Shown piece by piece: positions 7,861 to 15,701 of a DNA stretch of 64,000 bases. Under the pieces are notes generated by a model that saw only the letters and a program-made list of their open reading frames with translations, had not been told where the DNA came from and searched no databases. Position 1 is the first letter of the stretch, and each line of letters opens with the position of its first letter. The stretch comes from JAOPZW01 sp963803375 (GTDB taxonomy: Bacteria; Actinomycetota; Thermoleophilia; Solirubrobacterales; Solirubrobacteraceae): NCBI GenBank assembly GCA_963803375.1, contig CAWDMB010000008.1:124001-188000 (forward strand). The letters are read 5' to 3'. Both the position numbers and the translations under genes were made by a program.

Positions 7861-9564
7861 ATGGGTCGCGCGACGATCACGCGTCGGCGCGCCCTCGTGC
7901 TCGGGGCCGCCACCGGGCTCGGCTCGTTGCTGGGCGCGTCGCCCGTGCCGGCGCTCGCGCGCCGCACGCCGCGCGCCCGCGCCTTCGGGCTCACCGTCGG
8001 CCCCGGCGACTTCGAGGGCGCCACCAGCCGCGTGCTGCGCAGCTCGCGGCGCTTCGAGCTGCTCGGCGTCCGCGGCGCCGAGGCGGTCCGCGGCGGCCTC
8101 GAGGTGCGCGCGCGACGCCGCGGCGGTCCGTGGAGCCGCTGGGTGGCGCTCGCCGTGCGCGGCGACCACGCGCCCGACACGGGCAGCGGCCGGCGCGCCT
8201 CGGACCCCGTCTGGTTCGGCGCCTCCCACGAGCTGCAGCTGCGCGCGCGCCGGCGACTGCGCGGTCCGCTGCGCGTGCATCTCGTGGCCGTGCCCGGCGG
8301 CGCCGGGCGGCGGCTCGGCGCGCGCACGGCGGCGCGCGCGGCCCAGGCGGCCGCGGCTCCGGGCGCGCCGCCGCCGATCATCCCCCGCGCCGCATGGGGG
8401 GCGGCGGCCGTGCCGCCGCGCGCGCTGCCCGAGGTCGGCTCGGTCCAGCTGGCATTCGTGCACCACACGGTCACCGCGAACGACTACGGACCGGCCGACT
8501 CCGCCGCGATCGTGCTCGCGATCGCCAAGTACCACCGCGACACGAACGGGTGGAACGACATCGGCTACAACTTCCTCGTCGACAAGTACGGCCAGATCTT
8601 CGAGGGCCGCGCGGGCGGCGTCGAGCTGGCGATCGTCGGGGCGCAGGCCCAGGGCTACAACAGCGTCTCGACCGGCGTCGCCCAGCTCGGCACGCACGTC
8701 GTCGGCGGCATCGGCGAGCCCGCGATGGCGGCGACCGCGCGGCTGCTGGGGTGGAAGCTCTCGCTGCACGGCGTGCCCTGCCAGGGCCAGGTCACCGTGC
8801 TGTCGGCGGGTGGCGAGGTCAACCGCTACGCCTCGGGGACGCCGGTCACGCTCGAGCGGATCTCCGGCCACCGCGACGGCGACGCGACCTCGTGCCCCGG
8901 CGACGCGCTCTACGCGCAGCTGCCGACGCTGCGCGCCCGCGCCGCCGCGCTCGCCGGGCCGGTCCAGGTCACGCAGGGCCAGGTGACGCTGGGGGCCGCC
9001 GACTCGTCGGTCCTCTACGCCGAGGACGCGGTCTTCTCCGGCCGCGTCATCCGCCCCGACTCGACGGCCGGCGCGGGCGAGCGCGTCGAGCTGCAGAAGC
9101 GACTCTGGGGCAGGGCGTGGGCGACCGTGGCGACCACGACCGCGCTCGCCGACGGCTCGTGGGTCGTGCGCATCCCGTGGCGGCGCGCCGGCGCCGTGCG
9201 GGCGCGCGCGGCCGGCCTGCAGTCGCCCGCCGTCTCGGTCGCGATGGTCCCGCGGCTGAGCGCGCGGGCCGCCGGCTCGCGTATCGTGGCGGGCGCCGCG
9301 ATCACCGTCCGCGGGCGCGTGCGCCCGAAGACGCCGACCGTCGTCGTCGTCGAGCTGCGCGGACGCCGCGGGCGCTACCGCCGCGTCGGCTCCGTCCGCG
9401 CGCGCGTGCGCGGACGCCGCTGGGCGGCGACCGTGCGCCTGCGCGCCTCGGGCCTGTATCGCCTGACGCCGCGGACGCTCGGCGGCGGCGGGACCGCCGT
9501 CGGCCGCCCGTTCTACGTGCGGGCGGCGCGCCCGCCGCGCCGCCGCCGGCGTCGCCGCCGGTAG
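7861..9564 (+). CDS. Tat-exported N-acetylmuramoyl-L-alanine amidase (PGRP-like)
   Basis: 567 residues. A twin-arginine signal (TRRRALVLGAATG) opens the protein if ATG 7861 is the start; a longer in-frame ATG at 7801 would bury that signal, so the shorter form is preferred. A beta-rich region covers residues ~40-160, then an Amidase_2/PGRP domain follows: IIPRAAWG, FVHHTVTAND (zinc His near 200), the GYNFLVDKYGQIFEGRAGG core and SGHRDGDATSCPG near 335-345 with the second zinc His and Cys. It would cleave the amide between MurNAc and L-Ala in peptidoglycan. Residues ~380-550 look like two Ig-like or bacterial-surface beta domains, and the extreme C-terminus is a run of Pro/Arg. Confidence 0.88.
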   Translation: MGRATITRRRALVLGAATGLGSLLGASPVPALARRTPRARAFGLTVGPGDFEGATSRVLRSSRRFELLGVRGAEAVRGGLEVRARRRGGPWSRWVALAVRGDHAPDTGSGRRASDPVWFGASHELQLRARRRLRGPLRVHLVAVPGGAGRRLGARTAARAAQAAAAPGAPPPIIPRAAWGAAAVPPRALPEVGSVQLAFVHHTVTANDYGPADSAAIVLAIAKYHRDTNGWNDIGYNFLVDKYGQIFEGRAGGVELAIVGAQAQGYNSVSTGVAQLGTHVVGGIGEPAMAATARLLGWKLSLHGVPCQGQVTVLSAGGEVNRYASGTPVTLERISGHRDGDATSCPGDALYAQLPTLRARAAALAGPVQVTQGQVTLGAADSSVLYAEDAVFSGRVIRPDSTAGAGERVELQKRLWGRAWATVATTTALADGSWVVRIPWRRAGAVRARAAGLQSPAVSVAMVPRLSARAAGSRIVAGAAITVRGRVRPKTPTVVVVELRGRRGRYRRVGSVRARVRGRRWAATVRLRASGLYRLTPRTLGGGGTAVGRPFYVRAARPPRRRRRRRR

Positions 9565-9569
9565 GCCCG

Positions 9570-9747
9570 TTAGTGAGCCTTCTCGCAACGTTTGACCGCA
9601 AACGGCGGACGCCGATCACCGCCTGGCTTTGTCCTCGGTCGCGGCAATGGCTGCACCATTGCTCGCGGGCCGGGTGGGTTCGTCTCTCGCCAGTCGGCGC
9701 CGGCGCCTCGCCGTTTCCGGCCCAACGTCACGAGAAGACCCCACTAG
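9570..9747. mobile_element. MITE-like repeat, copy 1 (178 bp)
   Basis: The same element recurs at 47342-47508; the first ~90 bp are virtually identical. The left end TTAG-TGAGCCTTCTCG faces the right end CGAGAAGACCCCA-CTAG, giving an imperfect terminal inverted repeat that continues inward to an ACGTT core. The flanking TTAG/CTAG fit the YTAR target duplication known for IS5-group elements. An internal hairpin GCAATGG/CCATTGC (9644-9662, 5-nt loop) is present in both copies. There is no room for a transposase. It lies between convergent genes: the amidase ends 5 bp before it, and the minus-strand gene at 9744 takes its TAG stop from the right end. Confidence 0.75.
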
Positions 9748-9974
9748 ACCTCGCGGCCCGGCCGCGCGGCCGGCCGCGCGGCGGGACAGCCGTGCGGCGC
9801 GTGCACGCGCTGTAGGCGCTGCTCGGCCTGGGCGGCGTCGCCGCCGGGGCGCAGCTTGCCCTCGGTGTTGGCGATGCCGGCCAGCGACCCGGCGAAGGCG
9901 GCCACTGCGGCGGTGAGCAGCGTGGCGAAGGCCGTGCGGCGCCAGCGCCGCTGGGTGCGAGGCTGATCAGGCAT
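9744..9974 (-). CDS. Small membrane-anchored or secreted protein in a two-component operon
   Basis: 76 residues. After a basic N-terminus (PRTQRRWRR) comes one hydrophobic helix (FATLLTAAVAAFAGSLAGIA), then a short soluble part containing NTEGKLRPGGDAAQAEQRLQ and a Pro/Arg/Ala-rich tail. Its ATG lies within the last codons of the histidine kinase gene (8-nt overlap), so it is the third gene of the regulator-kinase operon. The stop codon is the TAG in the CTAG at the right end of the repeat element, so the natural C-terminus may have been trimmed or replaced when the element arrived. Confidence 0.6.
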   Translation of the reverse strand: MPDQPRTQRRWRRTAFATLLTAAVAAFAGSLAGIANTEGKLRPGGDAAQAEQRLQRVHAPHGCPAARPAARPGREV

Positions 9975-11118
9975 GCAGGAGCGTGGGGTCGGGGGTGGAG
10001 GGGCGAGGATCGGCGTAGGCGGGCAGCTCGACGACCGCCTCCAGCCCGCCGCCGGTGCGGCTGGACAGCGCGACGGAGCCGCCGTGAGCGCGGGCGACGG
10101 AGGCGACGATCGACAGCCCGAGGCCCGCGCCGTCGCCACGGGCGTGGCGGTCCAGGCGCTGGAAGGGCTCGAGCAGGCACGGCAGCGCCTCCGGCGGCAG
10201 CGGCTCGCCGTCGTTGCCGACGCGCACGACCGCGCGGCCGTCGCGCACGCCGCTGCTGACGTCGACGCCGCCGCCGGGGCGGTTGTGGCGCACCGCGTTG
10301 TCGACGAGGTTGGCCACGAGGCGCTCGAGCAGCCGGCGGTTGCCGCGCACGGGCGCCGGGGCGAGGCCCGTGGTCAAGCGCAGCCGGCCGTCGGAGAGCT
10401 CGCCGCGGGCGTGGTCGACGGCGAGGTGCGCGAGCGCGGCGAGGTCGACGTCGTCGCGGCGCGTCACCGCGCTCTCGGAGCGCGCGAGCGTCAGCAGCGC
10501 GTCGATGAGGCGCTCGGTGCGCCCGAGCGACGCGCGCACGGCCGCGGCCATCTCGCGCAGCTCGGCGTTCGTCGCGCCCGGGTCGGCGAGCGCGACCTCG
10601 AGCTCGGTGCGCATGACCGTGAGCGGCGTGCGCAGCTCGTGCGAGGCGTTGGCGACGAAGCGCCGCTGGCTGGCGAAGGCGCCCGAGAGGCGCTCGAGCA
10701 TGCCGTCGAAGGTGTCGGCGAGCTCCTTGAGCTCGTCGCGCGGGCCGTCCAGGGCGATCCGCTCGTCGAGGTTGTCCTGCGAGACGCGCCGCGCCGTGGC
10801 GGTGATGCGCTGCAGCGGACGCAGGGCGCGCCCGGCCACCGCCCAGCCGAGCAGCACCGAGATCGCGGTCATCGCGGCGAGCGCGAGCGCGTACTGCAGG
10901 CGCAGGTCGTGCAGGGCGTCGCTGCGCAGCTCGTCGGTGGCCGCGCGCGCGAGCGCCTGGCCGTCGGGGCCGAGGGCGCGCACCTGACCGGGCTCGACCG
11001 TGAGGTTGTTGCGCACGAGCACGTAGCTCACGGTGAGCAGGGCGGCGCCGCCGGCGAAGAAGACGGCCGCATAGAGGAGCGTCAGGCGCAGGCGCAGCGT
11101 GGGGGAGGGTCGGGTCAC
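9967..11118 (-). CDS. Two-component sensor histidine kinase (HisKA, EnvZ/CpxA type)
   Basis: 383 residues from a GTG at 11118 that overlaps the regulator stop (GTGA). Order: first membrane helix (LLYAAVFFAGGAALLTVSYVLV), a short ~60-residue extracytoplasmic loop, second helix (ALALAAMTAISVLLGWAVAG), HAMP domain, HisKA dimerisation helix with the phospho-acceptor His in ASHELRTPLT near residue 160, and the ATPase domain with LVDNAVRHN (N box), VRVGNDGEPLPPEAL (G1) and GDGAGLGLSIV (G2). It should autophosphorylate and pass phosphate to the adjacent regulator. The sensed signal is unknown; the loop is too short for a large ligand domain. Confidence 0.9.
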   Translation of the reverse strand: MTRPSPTLRLRLTLLYAAVFFAGGAALLTVSYVLVRNNLTVEPGQVRALGPDGQALARAATDELRSDALHDLRLQYALALAAMTAISVLLGWAVAGRALRPLQRITATARRVSQDNLDERIALDGPRDELKELADTFDGMLERLSGAFASQRRFVANASHELRTPLTVMRTELEVALADPGATNAELREMAAAVRASLGRTERLIDALLTLARSESAVTRRDDVDLAALAHLAVDHARGELSDGRLRLTTGLAPAPVRGNRRLLERLVANLVDNAVRHNRPGGGVDVSSGVRDGRAVVRVGNDGEPLPPEALPCLLEPFQRLDRHARGDGAGLGLSIVASVARAHGGSVALSSRTGGGLEAVVELPAYADPRPSTPDPTLLHA

Positions 11119-11768
11119 AGCCGGTAGCCGGCGCCCACGACCGTCTCGATGACCGGGGGGTCGCCGAGCTTGCGCCGAAGGGTCATGACCGTCATGCGGA
11201 CCGTGTTCGTGAACGGATCGGCGTGCTCGTCCCAGACGCGCTGCAGGAGCGCCTCGGTCGAGACGACGGCGCCGCCGGCTCCCATGAGCGCCTCGAGCAC
11301 GCCGAACTCCTTCGGGGTCAGGTCGAGCGGTCGCCCGGCGCGGCGGGCCTCGCGGCGGCCGGGGTCGAGCTCGAGCTCGCCCGCGCGCAGGACCGCGGGA
11401 CGCGCGACCCCATTGCGGCGCGCCAGCGCGCGGATGCGCGCGACGAGCTCGCGCCACTCGAAGGGCTTGTTGAGGTAGTCGTCGGCGCCGATGGCCAGGC
11501 CGTCGACCATGTCGTCGAGCGTGTCGGCGGCCGTGAGCATCAGCACCTTGGCCGCGGGCTCGTCGCCCGAGAGCCGGCGGCAGACCTCGTCGCCGTGGAG
11601 CTGGGGCAGGTCGCGGTCGAGGACGACGACGTCGTAGGGCACGACCCGCGCCTTGACGAGCGCGCTGCGGCCGTCGTGGGTGATGTCCACGGCCATGCCC
11701 TCGCGGCGCAGGCCGCGGGCGATGGCGCCGGCCAGCCGGCGTTCGTCCTCTGCGATGAGCACGCGCAT
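11115..11768 (-). CDS. OmpR/PhoB-family response regulator
   Basis: 217 residues. Receiver domain with acidic E7-D8, phospho-acceptor Asp51 in VVVLDRDLPQLHG and the conserved Lys in YLNKPFEW, then a winged-helix DNA-binding domain (LTPKEFGVLEALM, RVWDEHADPFTNTVRMTVMTLRRKLG). The residue at the usual switch Thr lies in LMLTAADT. It is the first gene of a three-gene minus-strand operon with the kinase and a small membrane protein, coupled by overlaps. Targets are not evident. The 180 bp upstream carries short repeats of GGTCATCC but no clear promoter. Confidence 0.92.
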   Translation of the reverse strand: MRVLIAEDERRLAGAIARGLRREGMAVDITHDGRSALVKARVVPYDVVVLDRDLPQLHGDEVCRRLSGDEPAAKVLMLTAADTLDDMVDGLAIGADDYLNKPFEWRELVARIRALARRNGVARPAVLRAGELELDPGRREARRAGRPLDLTPKEFGVLEALMGAGGAVVSTEALLQRVWDEHADPFTNTVRMTVMTLRRKLGDPPVIETVVGAGYRL

Positions 11769-11950
11769 GTCCGTTGTCCAGGATGACGGCCGCTCCCTGA
11801 AGGACCCCTAAAAGTTGCGTTGAGCTGATGTGGACTTGACGGCCCGCGTGCCAGGCTCGAGAACGGTCATCCTCCGGACCGGTCATCCCGAACCGGGGTG
11901 CGGCGGCCGGGGCTTTGCTCCTCCCGAGCGTCCCGGCCGTCCGCTCCTCG

Positions 11951-12130
11951 TCAGCTGCTGCCGGAGAGGACGGTCGCCGCGAGCACCAGCGCGATCAGCA
12001 GGAGCGCGACCGTGAGGCGGTGCAGGCGCGCCGGCGTGAGCCACGCCCAGTGGCGGGTGGCCAACCACGACCGCGCCCCGGTGGCCGAGGCCCCGGCCGT
12101 CATCGCGCCCATGACGCAGCCCGCGCACAT
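11951..12130 (-). CDS. Small membrane protein with N-terminal CxxC (59 aa)
   Basis: 59 residues read on the minus strand from ATG 12130 to TGA 11951. The N-terminus MCAGCVMGAMTAGASATGAR carries a Cys-x-x-Cys and small residues; a Trp-rich centre (RSWLATRHWAWLTP) follows, and then one hydrophobic helix (TVALLLIALVLAATVL). The composition is clearly that of a real small membrane protein rather than a chance frame. It is divergent from the metal transporter operon (start at 12219), and the Cys pair could bind metal, so a link with metal handling is possible but unproven. Confidence 0.6.
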   Translation of the reverse strand: MCAGCVMGAMTAGASATGARSWLATRHWAWLTPARLHRLTVALLLIALVLAATVLSGSS

Positions 12131-12218
12131 GCCGCGATTCTGACACCGGGCGCGTGCCCGCGCACGCCCCCGGGTGGCAAAACAAGAACCAGTCTCAGTC
12201 TCGTGCTACGGTCCGGCC

Positions 12219-13958
12219 GTGCTCGACCCGTTCTCCCTGCCCTTCGTGCAGCGCGGCGCCGTCGAGGTCGCGCTGCTCGCCGTCGGGGCGGGACTGCTGG
12301 GTACGTGGATCGTGCTGCGCGGCCTGGCCTTCTACGCACACGCGGTCGGCACGGCCGCCTTCCCCGGTCTCGTGGTGGCCGAGGGTCTCGCGTTCTCCGC
12401 CACGCTCGGCGCCTTCGCGACGGCGGGGATCGTCGCGGTCCTCGTCGCGGTCCTCAGCCGGCGCGACCGCGAGGCCTACGACACGGCCACCGCGCTCGTG
12501 CTCGTCGGCGCGCTCGCTGGCGGCGTCATCCTGGCCTCCGACGTCTTCGACTCGCCGGCGAGCGTCGACCAGCTGCTCTTCGGCTCGCTGCTGCTGACCG
12601 ACGCCGCCGATCAGCGCCTCGCGCTCGCGGCCAGCGCGGCGGTGCTCGCCGGCACCGCGGTGGCCGGGCCGCGGTGGCTGGCCACCGGCTTCGACGCGCA
12701 GGGCGCGCGCGCCCAGGGACTGCGCGCCGGCGCGTCCGACGCGCTGCTGCTCGTGCTCGTCGCGCTCGCCGCGATCGCCACGCTGAGCATCCTCGGCGCG
12801 CTGCTGGCCTCCGCGCTGCTCGTCGTCCCCGCGGCCACGACGCGCCCGCTGTGCCGGCGCCTGGTTCCGTGGCAGGCGGCGACGGTCGCGCTCGTGCTCG
12901 CCGAGGGCCTCGCAGGGCTGTGGCTCTCCGTGGAGCTCAACGCGCCGCCCGGCGCGACGATCGCGACACTGGGCGGCGGGGTCTTCGCGCTGACGACGAT
13001 GGGCCGTCTCCTGGGCCGCCGGCGCGGGTCGGCGCTCGCGGCCGCCGCGATCGGCGCGCTCGCCCTGCTCGCCGCGGGCTGCGGCGGCGGCGCGGGCGCG
13101 GGCGACGGGCGGATCGCGGTCGTGGCGAGCACGACGCAGCTCGGCGACCTCGCGCGCGCGATCGGGGGCAACGCGGTCGAGGTCACGCAGATCCTGCAGC
13201 CCAACACCGATCCGCACGAGTACGAGCCGCGCCCGCGCGACGTCCAGGCCACGGCCGAGGCCGACGTCGTGCTCTTCAGCGGCGACGGCCTCGACCGCTG
13301 GATCGGCGATGTCGTGGAGAACGCCGGCGGGTCGCCGGCCGTCGTCGACGTCGGGGCGGGGCGACCGGACGTGCTGCCGGGCGGGGAGTCCTCGCGCTCG
13401 GATCCGCACTGGTGGCACGACCCGCGCAACGTCGAGTACGCGGCCGGCCGCATCCGGGCCGCGCTCGTGCGCGCCGACCCGTCCGCGCGGGCGGCGATCG
13501 AGCGGTCGGCCGCCGCGTACGTGCGGCGTGTGCGGGCGCTCGACCGCGGGATCCGCCGCTGCCTCGACGCGGTTCCGGCGCGCGCGCGCAAGCTCGTCAC
13601 CGACCACGACGCGTTCGGCTACTTAGCGCGCCGCTACGGCATCGAGGTCGTGGGCGCGGTCATCCCGTCGCAGACGACGCAGGCCCAGGCCTCCGCGGGC
13701 GAGCTGCGCCGGCTGACCCAGACGATCGAGCGCGAGGGCGTGGAGGCCGTATTCCCGGAGAGCTCCGTGAACCCGCGGCTGGCCCGGGCCATCGCCCGCC
13801 AGACGGGCGCACGCTCGGACTTCACGCTCTACGGGGACACGCTCGGGCCGGCCGGCTCGCGCGGGGCGACGTACCTCGGCAGCGAGCTCGCCAACGCCGA
13901 CGCGATCGTGCGCGGCTTCACCGGAGGGGCGCGAGGGTGCACGATCCCCGAACCGTGA
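12219..13958 (+). CDS. Metal ABC importer: permease fused to its substrate-binding protein
   Basis: 579 residues in one uninterrupted frame. Residues 1-~270 are an ABC-3 family (ZnuB/MntB-type) permease with seven or so helices (opening RGAVEVALLAVGAGLLGTW). A basic stretch GRRRGS and a hydrophobic, lipobox-like segment LALLAAGC (Cys near 287) then lead straight into a cluster-9 (ZnuA/TroA) binding protein. Its metal ligands are in order: His in DPHEYEPRPRD (~332), His in DPHWWHDPRN (~397), Glu in FPESSVNP (~513) and Asp in YGDTLG (~539). The His/His/Glu/Asp set and FPESSVNP are more typical of Mn/Fe binders than of ZnuA. GTG 12219 is chosen; a GTG at 12174 is less likely. Confidence 0.85.
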   Translation: MLDPFSLPFVQRGAVEVALLAVGAGLLGTWIVLRGLAFYAHAVGTAAFPGLVVAEGLAFSATLGAFATAGIVAVLVAVLSRRDREAYDTATALVLVGALAGGVILASDVFDSPASVDQLLFGSLLLTDAADQRLALAASAAVLAGTAVAGPRWLATGFDAQGARAQGLRAGASDALLLVLVALAAIATLSILGALLASALLVVPAATTRPLCRRLVPWQAATVALVLAEGLAGLWLSVELNAPPGATIATLGGGVFALTTMGRLLGRRRGSALAAAAIGALALLAAGCGGGAGAGDGRIAVVASTTQLGDLARAIGGNAVEVTQILQPNTDPHEYEPRPRDVQATAEADVVLFSGDGLDRWIGDVVENAGGSPAVVDVGAGRPDVLPGGESSRSDPHWWHDPRNVEYAAGRIRAALVRADPSARAAIERSAAAYVRRVRALDRGIRRCLDAVPARARKLVTDHDAFGYLARRYGIEVVGAVIPSQTTQAQASAGELRRLTQTIEREGVEAVFPESSVNPRLARAIARQTGARSDFTLYGDTLGPAGSRGATYLGSELANADAIVRGFTGGARGCTIPEP

Positions 13959-14737
13959 CCCTGGAGCCCGCGCGCGCGGCCGTCGATCTCGAGCCAGGCC
14001 CCGACGTCCTCGTCGAGGCCGAGGGCCTCGTGCTCGCCTACGGCACGACCGTGGCGCTGCACGACGCGACGTTCGCGGTGGCGACCGGCCAGCGCGTCGG
14101 CGTGCTCGGGCCCAACGGCGGCGGCAAGACGACGCTCTTCCGGGCGCTGACCGGCGAGCTCGCGCCCGTCGCCGGGCGGTTGCGGGCGCCGGCCCGGCCC
14201 GGCGTCGTCCCCCAGACCGAGCGCTCGCGCCTGGACTTCCCGGTCAGTGCGCTCGACGTCGCGCTCATGGGCGCGGTCTCGCGGCTGCCGTGGTGGCGGC
14301 GACCGGGACGGGGCGAGCGCGCGCGTGCGCGGCGCGCGCTCGGGCGGCTCGGTCTCGCCGCGCAGGCCGATGCCACGTTCGGCGACCTCTCCGGCGGCCA
14401 GCGCCAGCGCGTGCTCGTCGCCCGCGCGCTCGTCCAGGACGCGCGCGTGCTGCTGCTCGACGAGCCGTTCTCGGGCCTCGACGCCGCGAGCGCCGAGCTG
14501 CTCACGGCCCTTCTCGACGAGCTGGCCGCCGAGGGCCGCGCCGTGCTCGTGGCCACGCACGACGTCGAGCAGGTTCGCGGGTGGGACCGCGTGCTGTGCC
14601 TCAACCGCCGCCAGGTCGCCTTCGGCGCACCCGACGCGGTGCTCACGCGAGCGGTGCTCGAGCGGACCTACGGCGGCGAGATCGTCGCGCTGCCCGGGGG
14701 CGCGGGCGAGGGGCTCGTGCCCCCGCACCACTGCTGA
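13937..14737 (+). CDS. Metal ABC importer ATP-binding protein (ZnuC/MntA type)
   Basis: 266 residues. Walker A GPNGGGKTTL near residue 57, signature LSGGQRQR near 151, Walker B LLLDEPFSGLD, and the H-loop His in VATHDVEQV. The GTG at 13937 has a strong GGAGGGG 7 nt before it and overlaps the end of the fusion gene; a second GTG at 13955 would give a GTGA overlap and is the alternative. It energises import of the metal bound by the fused binding protein. The C-terminus ends in PPHHC, a possible metal-binding tail. Confidence 0.9.
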   Translation: MHDPRTVTLEPARAAVDLEPGPDVLVEAEGLVLAYGTTVALHDATFAVATGQRVGVLGPNGGGKTTLFRALTGELAPVAGRLRAPARPGVVPQTERSRLDFPVSALDVALMGAVSRLPWWRRPGRGERARARRALGRLGLAAQADATFGDLSGGQRQRVLVARALVQDARVLLLDEPFSGLDAASAELLTALLDELAAEGRAVLVATHDVEQVRGWDRVLCLNRRQVAFGAPDAVLTRAVLERTYGGEIVALPGGAGEGLVPPHHC

Positions 14738-15558
14738 TGCTGCACGCGCTGGCCGAGCCGTGGACGGACCCGCTGACGCGCCGCGCGCTCGTCGAGGTGG
14801 CGCTGCTGGGGACGGTCGGCGGCGTGCTGGGCTGCTGGATCGTCTTCTTCCGGCTCGCCTACAGCGCCGAGTCGCTCGCCCACGGCCTGCTGCCCGGCCT
14901 GGTCCTCGCCGCGCTGGCCGGCGTCCCGCTCGTGCTCGGCGCCGGGGCGGGCCTGCTCGTCGCCGCGGTCGGCGTGGCGCTCGCCGGCCGCACGTCGGCG
15001 CTCGAGCACGACACCGCGGTGGCCGTCGTGGTCACGACGCTCTTCGGGCTCGGGGCGTTGCTGGCGCTCTCGCCGGATACGCCCGCGCGCCTGGGGGAGC
15101 TGCTCTTCGGCGACATCCTCGGCGTGGGCGACGGCGACCTGCTCGTGGCCGCGGGCCTCGTCGTCGTCGTCCTCGGGGCGCTCGCCGCGCTGCACCCGAG
15201 CCTGCTCGTGGTCGCCTTCGACCGCACGGTCGCACCCGCGCTCGGCCGCTCGCCGGCGCGCGTCGACCTCGCGCTCGGCGTCCTGCTGGCGCTCGCGCTG
15301 CTCGTCGCGGTGCAGGGGCTCGGCAACCTGCTCGTCGTCGCGGTCCTCGTGGCCCCGGCGGCGGCCGCGCGCCGGCTGACCGGCCGCCTGGCGCCGATGA
15401 TGGCCCTCGCCGTGGCGATCGCCGTCGTCGCCTCGGCCGGCGGCCTCTACGCCTCCTACTACCTCGAGACCGCGGCCGGCGCGTCGATCGCCGCGGCGCT
15501 GGTGCTGGCCTACGTCGTCGCGCAGGCGCCCGCGGCGCTGCGCCTCCCGCGCGGTTAG
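14737..15558 (+). CDS. Metal ABC importer permease, second subunit
   Basis: 273 residues, ABC-3 family permease with about eight hydrophobic helices (opening RRALVEVALLGTVGGVLGCW; family core GLGNLLVVAVLVAPAAAARRL). The ATG shares a base with the ATPase stop (TGATG), so the operon reads permease-binding protein fusion, ATPase, permease. Two different permease domains are therefore encoded, one carrying the binding protein, which fits a heterodimeric membrane channel with a single tethered receptor. The operon ends at the hairpin at 15629-15671. Confidence 0.88.
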   Translation: MLHALAEPWTDPLTRRALVEVALLGTVGGVLGCWIVFFRLAYSAESLAHGLLPGLVLAALAGVPLVLGAGAGLLVAAVGVALAGRTSALEHDTAVAVVVTTLFGLGALLALSPDTPARLGELLFGDILGVGDGDLLVAAGLVVVVLGALAALHPSLLVVAFDRTVAPALGRSPARVDLALGVLLALALLVAVQGLGNLLVVAVLVAPAAAARRLTGRLAPMMALAVAIAVVASAGGLYASYYLETAAGASIAAALVLAYVVAQAPAALRLPRG

Positions 15559-15628
15559 GCGGTCGTTCCGCGCATCGGCGTGCGCGCGGTCGCGGACGAA
15601 CTCGCCTACTGGGGGCGAACTCCGCCCC

Positions 15629-15671
15629 GAGTGCTGACTAAGGCGTCATATGGACGCCTTTTCCAGCACTC
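15629..15671. terminator. Bidirectional terminator hairpin between transporter operon and Fur-family gene
   Basis: GAGTGCTG (15629-15636) pairs with CAGCACTC (15664-15671) and, inside it, AAGGCGTC (15640-15647) pairs with GACGCCTT (15653-15660) around a 5-nt ATATG loop. This long two-tier stem sits between two convergent genes. A second short stem, GGGGCG/CGCCCC, lies just to the left. Confidence 0.75.
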
Positions 15672-15701
15672 GGCACATCGCCGGGCCGTGGCACAACTCG
15701 C

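Noticed and set aside
12131..12218. Zur/Fur box before the metal importer
   Set aside because: The repeated CAGTCTC-like sequence there is not an inverted repeat and matches no Fur-family consensus I know.
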